A stretch of DNA of 64,000 nt from Flavonifractor sp. An112 (GTDB lineage: Bacteria; Bacillota; Clostridia; Oscillospirales; Oscillospiraceae). Of this stretch, positions 59,039 through 64,000 are shown one piece after another. The DNA lies in contig NZ_NFLU01000002.1 of NCBI RefSeq assembly GCF_002161085.1, positions 62,001 to 126,000 of the forward strand, read 5' to 3'. Position numbers and translations under genes: made by a program. How positions within the stretch are numbered: position 1 is the stretch's first letter; every line of letters begins with the position of its first letter. A model generated the notes under the pieces. The model searched no databases and was not told the DNA's origin. It saw nothing but the letters and a program-made list of their open reading frames with translations.

Positions 59039-60765
59039 TCGAGACATTCAGAGGTATCTGGCGGTTTGCCGGTGAGGAACAGCGCAATATCCGGCGCTCG
59101 GTGATCGCTTGCTTTTTCAATGCGGTGTTCCATATGTTTGAGATCGCCGCCATTTACTACACCATCCTGGCTCTGCTGGATGGAAAAACCGGCCATGCCA
59201 CGGCGTGGCAGGCGCTGGGTCTGTTGGCAGTCAGTATTCTGGGCAGCGCCGTGACCAAGTATTTCTCCCAACTCCAGCAGACCCACGCCGGGTACTTCAT
59301 GGCGGCCAATAAGCGCGTGGCCATCGGGCAGCGGATGAAATCCGTCCCCATGGGCTACTTCAACGACAACAGCCTGGGAGAGCTCACCGGGGTCTGCACC
59401 ACTGTACTGGACAATGTGGAGACTGTGGCCCCCATGGTGTTGGTGACCATGCTGGGCGGGATGCTCAACGCTCTGGTCTTTACGGTGATGATCCTGATTT
59501 TTGACTGGCGGATCGGTCTCATTGTGGTGGCGGCCACAGCAGTTTATTTGTTCATCACCTCGGCCATGGAGCAAAAATCCGCCGCCCTCGCCCCGCACCG
59601 TCAGAAGTCCGAGGCCAAGTTGGTGGAGGCGGTGCTGGAGTATGTGCAGGGCATGAGCGTGGTGAAGTCCTTCAACCTCACCGGACGGGGTGACCGCACC
59701 TTGCAGGAAGCACTGGAATACAACTGCCGCAGCAACCTGAACATCGAAAAGATGTTCACCCCTTATATTATGGCGCAGGGGATCGCGCTCCAGCTGGGAA
59801 GCGTGGCCATGATGCTCTCAGCGGTATGGTTCTATCTCTCCGGAACGATGATTCTGGCCAACGCTCTGATGGTGGTCATCATGTCCTTCCTGGTCTTTGC
59901 TCAGATCTCCTCGGCGGGCAGCGGTATGTCCCTGCTGCGTATCGTCAGCAGCTGCATGGCCCATGCTGATGAGACGGATGCCATGCCTCAGCTGGCAGAG
60001 ACCGGTCGGGTCGGCACGCCCAGGGATCACGGCATTACCTTCGACCATGTTTCGTTCTCTTATGACCAGCGGCCCATCCTGCGGGATGTATCCTTCACCA
60101 TCCCGGACAGAACCACCACCGCCATCGTGGGCCCCAGCGGCTCCGGGAAAACCACACTGTGTAATCTCATCGCCCGGTTCTGGGATGTGGAGAGTGGCGC
60201 CGTCCTGGTGGGCGGTCAGAATGTGAAGGACTATACCCTGGAGGGCCTGATGGATCAAATCTCCATGGTATTTCAGAAGGTCTATCTCTTTGCCGACACG
60301 GTGGAAAACAACATCAAGTTTGGATGCCCCAATGCCACCCACGAGGAGGTGGTGGCCGCGGCGAAGAAGGCCTGCTGCCACGACTTCATTCTCACCCTGC
60401 CCCAAGGCTATGACACCGTCATCGGTGAGGGCGGTTCCAGTCTTTCCGGCGGCGAGAAGCAGCGCATCTCCATTGCCCGGGCTATCCTGAAGGATGCTCC
60501 CATCGTGATTCTGGATGAAGCTACCGCCAATGTGGATCCGGAGAATGAGGACCGGCTGCAGAAGGCCATCGAAGCCCTGACCCGGGACAAGACCATTCTG
60601 ATGATCGCTCACCGGCTGAAGACGGTCCGTAACGCCGACCAGATCCTGGTGCTGGACGGCGGACAGATCGTTCAGCGGGGCACCCACAGCCAGCTCATGG
60701 CCCAGGAGGGCTTGTATCAAGCGTTCGTATCCGGCCGTAAAGAGTCCGGCCGGTGGAAGCTCTAA
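59035..60765 (+). CDS. ABC half-transporter, exporter fold (IrtB/YbtQ-like), second gene of right pair
   Basis: A 576-residue half-transporter: transmembrane domain about 1-310, ATPase about 335-570 with GPSGSGKTT, SMVFQKVYLFADT, LSGGEKQR and IVILDEATANVD. Most similar in the window to the protein at 52244-53983 (both have the FTEGN/FNDNS-G-x-[IL] region and VFQ[RK]VYLF), so the two pairs are related by duplication. ATG 59035 overlaps the previous stop. Confidence 0.86.
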   Translation: MIETFRGIWRFAGEEQRNIRRSVIACFFNAVFHMFEIAAIYYTILALLDGKTGHATAWQALGLLAVSILGSAVTKYFSQLQQTHAGYFMAANKRVAIGQRMKSVPMGYFNDNSLGELTGVCTTVLDNVETVAPMVLVTMLGGMLNALVFTVMILIFDWRIGLIVVAATAVYLFITSAMEQKSAALAPHRQKSEAKLVEAVLEYVQGMSVVKSFNLTGRGDRTLQEALEYNCRSNLNIEKMFTPYIMAQGIALQLGSVAMMLSAVWFYLSGTMILANALMVVIMSFLVFAQISSAGSGMSLLRIVSSCMAHADETDAMPQLAETGRVGTPRDHGITFDHVSFSYDQRPILRDVSFTIPDRTTTAIVGPSGSGKTTLCNLIARFWDVESGAVLVGGQNVKDYTLEGLMDQISMVFQKVYLFADTVENNIKFGCPNATHEEVVAAAKKACCHDFILTLPQGYDTVIGEGGSSLSGGEKQRISIARAILKDAPIVILDEATANVDPENEDRLQKAIEALTRDKTILMIAHRLKTVRNADQILVLDGGQIVQRGTHSQLMAQEGLYQAFVSGRKESGRWKL

Positions 60766-60796
60766 GAGGAGGAGCGCCTAAACCATCATGAAAAGA

Positions 60797-60845
60797 GGAG
60801 TGCCGCCACCGGATACATTCCGGTGGCGGCACTCCCTTTCTTTTT
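60797..60845. terminator. strong terminator after the right ABC pair
   Basis: A 17-bp stem (60797-60813 with 60819-60835) followed by a T-rich tract; it also serves the convergent XRE gene. Confidence 0.9.
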
Positions 60846-60855
60846 ACAATGTTAA

Positions 60856-61086
60856 TCAGTCGTCCTCCAACAGTTTGGAGGGCTGAATCTTCAATACTTG
60901 GGCAATTTTGAACAGGGTCTCCAAGGATACACCCCGAATTGTTCCTGTTCCTTCTACCTGGCCGACAAAATTAACACTTTTTCCGATCCGTTCAGCAAGA
61001 ACCTCCTGTGTCAATCCCGCCTTTTTTCTGTAATAGGCAATTTTTAAGCCCAGAGTGATATATCGTTCCGGAAACTCTGTCTGCAT
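60856..61086 (-). CDS. XRE-family transcriptional regulator
   Basis: A 76-residue Cro/CI-type protein: LGLKIAYYRKKAGLTQEVLAERIGKSVNFVGQVEG and VSLETLFKIAQVLKIQPSKLLED. ATG 61086 has GGAGGTGA six bases upstream. It is divergent from the SLOG-like gene, with a perfect palindrome between them. Confidence 0.85.
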   Translation of the reverse strand: MQTEFPERYITLGLKIAYYRKKAGLTQEVLAERIGKSVNFVGQVEGTGTIRGVSLETLFKIAQVLKIQPSKLLEDD

Positions 61087-61155
61087 CACTTCACCTCCCG
61101 ACATTATGCTACCAACAGAGCAGGTAAAATATAATTGAAACCAATTAGAGGATTA

Positions 61156-61170
61156 TTTACTTGAAGTAAA
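61156..61170. promoter_or_regulatory. candidate operator of the XRE regulator
   Basis: TTTACTT-G-AAGTAAA, a perfect 7-1-7 palindrome between the divergent XRE and SLOG-like genes. Confidence 0.6.
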
Positions 61171-61242
61171 TGTATATATATAATAAGAGGTGAAACATAT
61201 ACTTAAGGGAGCTGTTGGTCAGAAAATGCCAACGAGAACGAC

Positions 61243-61722
61243 ATGGATCTATTTACCGTCAGTTTCTTTGGACATCGGATCGTTCCGGAATTTTGGGAAG
61301 CGGAAGCGCGTGTGGAGTCGCTGATCCACACATTGCTTTTGGAAAAGGAATATGTGGAGTTTCTGGTTGGCCGTAACGGAGACTTTGATCAGATTGTTTC
61401 TTCTGCCGTCAAGCGCCAACAGCGCCGTGTGCGGGATGGCAATAGCGCCCTGATTTTGGTACTTCCGTATCCGACGGCAGAGCTGCGGGACAATTTGGAG
61501 AACTTTGAAGCATATTATGATGAAATTGAACTGTGCAGCGCCGCCGCTGGCAGCCATCCGAAGGTTGCCATTCAGATTCGCAACCGGCAGATGGTGGATC
61601 GAAGCGACCTTGTGGTATTCTGTGTGGATCATTCCAGCGGCGGAGCATATCAAACTCTGCGTTACGCCCAGAGAAAGAAAAAAGAAATCCTGAATCTCGC
61701 ACACTTTGAAGGTTGCGGGTGA
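61243..61722 (+). CDS. SLOG-like (YspA/DUF1273-type) hypothetical protein
   Basis: A 159-residue cytosolic protein. FTVSFFGHRIV near the start, an E-F-L-V-G-R-N-G-D-F-D strand and ALILVLPYP and SDLVVFCVDHSSGGAYQTLRYAQ segments match the Rossmann-like SLOG superfamily thought to bind nucleotides or nucleotide-derived signals. Relatives occur in conjugative elements next to XRE regulators. The ribosome site is poor, so the exact start is uncertain. Confidence 0.6.
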   Translation: MDLFTVSFFGHRIVPEFWEAEARVESLIHTLLLEKEYVEFLVGRNGDFDQIVSSAVKRQQRRVRDGNSALILVLPYPTAELRDNLENFEAYYDEIELCSAAAGSHPKVAIQIRNRQMVDRSDLVVFCVDHSSGGAYQTLRYAQRKKKEILNLAHFEGCG

Positions 61723-61784
61723 GAGTTTGCGTAACACTCTACACAGCTGATAGGAAAATTAACTGTCCCTAACAGAAAATGACT

Positions 61785-61813
61785 TGACTGGTTAGCGATA
61801 GCTAACTATAATC
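61785..61813 (+). promoter_or_regulatory. promoter with operator site I filling its spacer (ZIP transporter operon)
   Basis: TTGACT (61785-61790), GGTTAGC-GATA-GCTAAC (61791-61807, exactly 17 bp) and TATAAT (61808-61813). A bound repressor would sit directly between the RNA polymerase contacts. The box continues one base into the -10 (GCTAACT). Confidence 0.92.
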
Positions 61814-61848
61814 AAGCATAGAGTATCATACCTTTTGAAAGGCGACTA

Positions 61849-61935
61849 TGGAAAAATGTAAAATTGATAAGGGCTCTGTACCGGAGATTCTTATACAGTG
61901 TTCGGTTGCACCTGTTAGCCACTGGCAAAGCTGAC
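61849..61935 (+). CDS. 28-residue ORF, possible truncated methyltransferase N-terminus
   Basis: ATG 61849, with AAAGG six bases upstream, encodes MEKCKIDKGSVPEILI then QCSVAPVSHWQS and TGA. The first 16 residues resemble the opening of LCM/TcmP-type methyltransferases (I-D-x-G-x-V-x-x-T-L), after which the similarity ends. It could be the stub of a deleted gene or a leader peptide in the ZIP operon. The rest of 61814-62009 shows nothing. Confidence 0.35.
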
Positions 61936-62009
61936 CGACAGATCGATGTGCCTCCGAATCATCCGGATCGACTTTGCAGAAAACCACTGCGGCAAGATTG
62001 GAGGAGAAT

Positions 62010-62795
62010 ATGCCGATTGAACTATGGCAAGGGCTACTGATTCCCTTTGCCGGGACGACGCTGGGGGCGGCCTGCGTCTTTTTTATGCGGAACAATTTGG
62101 GTGAGATGGTACAGCGTGCGCTCACCGGCTTTGCGGCGGGGGTCATGGTGGCGGCTTCCATCTGGAGCCTGCTGCTGCCCGCGATGGAGCAGGCAGCGGA
62201 CATGGGGCGGTGGTCCTTTGTCCCCGCCGTTGTGGGTTTCTGGCTGGGAATCTTTTTCTTGCTGGGGCTGGATCGGCTGATCCCGCATCTGCACCGCGGC
62301 AGCGCGGAGGCCGAGGGCATCAAAAGCAGTCTTGGAAAAACAACCATGCTGACCTTGGCTGTGGCGCTGCACAATATTCCGGAAGGAATGGCGGTCGGGG
62401 CGGTCTATGCCGGGTGGCTCTACGGAGACAGCGGTATCACGCTGGCGGGGGCGCTGGCTCTTTCTCTCGGAATTGCCATTCAGAACTTCCCGGAGGGCGC
62501 GATCATTTCCATGCCCCTGAAAGCGGAGGGGGTCTCCAAATCCCGCTCCTTCCTGTATGGGACGCTGTCCGGCGCAGTGGAGCCCATAGGTGCGATTCTG
62601 ACCATCCTTCTGGCGGGGATTTTGGTTCCGGTACTGCCTTACGCCCTGAGCTTTGCCGCCGGAGCGATGGTCTATGTGGTAGTGGAAGAATTGATCCCGG
62701 AGATGTCAGTGGGAAAGCACTCCAATATAGGGACTATTCTGTTTGCAGTCGGTTTTACCCTCATGATGACGCTGGATGTGGCGCTGGGTGCTTGA
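62010..62795 (+). CDS. ZIP-family metal transporter
   Basis: A 261-residue inner-membrane protein with about eight helices. The key helices are ALHNIPEGMAVG and AIQNFPEGAIIS, with H-N-x-P-E-G and Q-N-x-P-E-G metal-binding motifs of the ZupT/GufA group, and a His-containing loop (LIPHLHRGSAEAEG). ZIPs bring in zinc, iron or manganese. ATG 62010 has GGAGGAG upstream. The operon promoter is overlaid by operator I, arguing for iron or manganese import under scarcity. Confidence 0.9.
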   Translation: MPIELWQGLLIPFAGTTLGAACVFFMRNNLGEMVQRALTGFAAGVMVAASIWSLLLPAMEQAADMGRWSFVPAVVGFWLGIFFLLGLDRLIPHLHRGSAEAEGIKSSLGKTTMLTLAVALHNIPEGMAVGAVYAGWLYGDSGITLAGALALSLGIAIQNFPEGAIISMPLKAEGVSKSRSFLYGTLSGAVEPIGAILTILLAGILVPVLPYALSFAAGAMVYVVVEELIPEMSVGKHSNIGTILFAVGFTLMMTLDVALGA

Positions 62796-62813
62796 GTGAG
62801 TGAAGGTGAAAAA

Positions 62814-63506
62814 ATGGGACAAGAAGAGCGGATTCAAAACGCCTACCGGGGATTGGGAGGCAAACGGACATTTTATGATGGCATGATCACCTGTTCCACC
62901 CTGTCAGGCCGAGCGGTATGCCGCCTGATATGGGGAATGGATCGGGCGGAAACCCAGGACTACCTTTCCGCCGCCCTTTCCGGAATACCGGAGGGGTTTT
63001 CCGGAAGACTGCTGGAAGTCCCCGTGGGTACCGGCATACTGACCATGCCCCTCTATCGGGAAATGCCGGAGGCGGAGATCACCTGCCTGGATTACTCGCC
63101 GGAGATGCTGGAGCGGGCAAAATCCCGGGGCGAGGGACTTGCCCATGTGCGCTTTCAGCAGGGGGATGTGGGGGCGCTGCCCTTTGGGAACAGCAGCTTC
63201 GACATCGTGCTCTCGCTCAACGGCTTTCATGCGTTCCCGGACAAAGAGGCCGCTTGGCGGGAGATCTTTCGTGTACTGCGGCCCGGCGGGACCTTCTGCG
63301 GCTGCTTCTATGTGCGGGGACAAAACCGCCGCACGGACTGGCTAATCCGCAGGCTGTATGTGCCAAAGGGCTGGTTCACCCCGCCCTTTGAGACGGCGGA
63401 GAGCCTGCGGCGGCGTCTGGAGGAAACATTCGGGCCGGCAAAGGTTCGCACCGTTCAGGGCATAGCCTCTTTTGTCTGCCGGAAGGCGAAGGAGAAACAC
63501 CCGTAA
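62814..63506 (+). CDS. class I SAM-dependent methyltransferase
   Basis: A 230-residue enzyme: LLEVPVGTGILTMPLYR is motif I (V in place of the usual acidic or small residue), ITCLDYSPEMLERAKS motif II and FDIVLSLNGFHAFPDKEAAWREIFRVLRPGG the later motifs. ATG 62814 has AAGGTG close upstream; GTG 62796 is an alternative. It follows the ZIP gene by 18 bases in the same operon. The substrate is unknown. Confidence 0.85.
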   Translation: MGQEERIQNAYRGLGGKRTFYDGMITCSTLSGRAVCRLIWGMDRAETQDYLSAALSGIPEGFSGRLLEVPVGTGILTMPLYREMPEAEITCLDYSPEMLERAKSRGEGLAHVRFQQGDVGALPFGNSSFDIVLSLNGFHAFPDKEAAWREIFRVLRPGGTFCGCFYVRGQNRRTDWLIRRLYVPKGWFTPPFETAESLRRRLEETFGPAKVRTVQGIASFVCRKAKEKHP

Positions 63507-63547
63507 ACGAATTGTACACAAATATTGAACAACAGGAGGAAAATCAA

Positions 63548-64000
63548 ATGCAGCAAAAGCGTAATCAACAAGCAGAAATTCGTCTCGGCAGTCACGGCGA
63601 AGACTACGGGAGCTGGATGTCCAATCCCGTGTTCTATATTATCGGCGGCATCACGGCTCTGGCCGTGGTTTTGGCCATACTCTCCTTTTCGGTGTTCCAC
63701 ATCACAGCTCTCGGCGTTCTGTTCTCAGTTGTTACGGCGGCGCTGGCAGCCCTGCTGGTCTGGATCACATGGATCAGGCGCCAGTATGCCTTTGGCGGCG
63801 GCGGGATTATGGAACAGGTTCACCGGGTCGTTCTCTCTCATCTGGACTATGACGGCCAGGGCAGTCTCTTGGAAGTCGGCTGCGGCTCCGGAGCCCTGTC
63901 GATCCGTGCGGCCCTAACCTGGCCGGAGACAAAGGTCACTGGCATGGACTACTGGGGAGCTGTTTACAATTACAGCAAGGCCCTCTGTGAGAAAAACGCT
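63548..64000 (+). CDS. membrane-anchored SAM-dependent methyltransferase (runs off the window)
   Basis: ATG 63548, with CAGGAGG seven bases upstream, opens a frame that reaches the window end (151 codons seen). Residues about 28-75 form two transmembrane helices (FYIIGGITALAVVLAILSF, then ITALGVLFSVVTAALAALL), and from about 107 LLEVGCGSGALSIRAAL is the SAM-binding motif I, followed by VTGMDYWG. It is the third gene after operator I. The fusion of a membrane anchor with a methyltransferase suggests a membrane-bound substrate. Confidence 0.75.
   Translation, partial: MQQKRNQQAEIRLGSHGEDYGSWMSNPVFYIIGGITALAVVLAILSFSVFHITALGVLFSVVTAALAALLVWITWIRRQYAFGGGGIMEQVHRVVLSHLDYDGQGSLLEVGCGSGALSIRAALTWPETKVTGMDYWGAVYNYSKALCEKNA

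Noticed and set aside
63525-63917. A 130-codon open frame at the right end
   Set aside because: It overlaps, in another frame, the methyltransferase that starts at 63548 behind AGGAGG, and its translation resembles no known fold.
1-64000. CRISPR arrays, tRNA or rRNA genes and insertion-sequence transposases
   Set aside because: No regularly spaced repeats, no cloverleaf or rRNA signatures and no transposase motifs were seen on either strand; short or diverged ones could still be missed by eye.

Overview
The window looks like a chromosomal segment of a strictly anaerobic, GC-rich gut-type Firmicute, most plausibly an Oscillospirales (Flavonifractor/Intestinimonas-like) bacterium. The reasons are strong AGGAGG ribosome sites, sigma-A promoters (TTGACA-N17-TATAAT), Gram-positive lipoproteins, a GlpA/GlpB/DUF1667 glycerol-3-phosphate oxidation set, an anaerobic 2-hydroxyacyl-CoA dehydratase activase, and no outer-membrane genes. 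The species is an inference. I see no rRNA, tRNA or CRISPR array.

0-11.2 kb: an amidohydrolase-fold decarboxylase candidate and an MFS carrier that seems to lack three helices. A leftward operon follows: four lipoproteins (two built from degenerate sulfite-oxidase-fold repeats, one rhodanese-like, one FMN-binding-like), a FecBCD/BtuFCD-type ABC importer and a THEP1-like NTPase, behind a good promoter and a leader with terminator/antiterminator geometry. 11.5-18.3 kb: a Crp/Fnr regulator, a three-subunit molybdenum hydroxylase (xanthine dehydrogenase family), a nucleobase permease and a DnaQ-type exonuclease. 18.3-26 kb: a membrane-anchored alpha/beta hydrolase, then the glycerol block glpP-glpA-glpB-DUF1667-glpK, with two leaders that share a motif in front of terminators. 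26-31 kb: a MarR/YczE pair, a DUF2798 protein, a holin/endolysin pair, a 25-codon Cys-containing ORF, a KilA-N gene and an XRE regulator, which together look like phage or mobile-element remnants. 31-36 kb: a peroxiredoxin and a siderophore ABC operon (YclNOPQ-like) whose ATPase has an in-frame stop and whose first permease lacks a normal start codon.

35.8-62 kb is the most striking part. Nine copies of an 18-bp palindrome, GGTTAG(C/T)N4(G)CTAAC(T/C), lie upstream of siderophore uptake, an activase, a Crp regulator, an ABC importer, a DUF3793/flavodoxin operon, a methyltransferase/metallochaperone operon, two pairs of ABC half-transporters (IrtAB/YbtPQ-like) flanking divergent tetR genes, and a ZIP transporter operon. 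A DtxR-family metalloregulator gene sits in the middle. At the ZIP operon the palindrome exactly fills the 17-bp spacer between -35 and -10. I read the region as a metal-responsive (probably iron) acquisition island. Nested inside it is a second regulon: a Crp/Fnr gene with a GTTGC-N4-GCAAC palindrome in front of itself, an ABC operon and two cupins. A P-type ATPase operon includes a PacL/DUF1490-like partner and a 26-residue membrane peptide; a decayed partial copy of the ATPase lies at 36.0-37.1 kb.

The window ends inside a membrane-anchored SAM methyltransferase.
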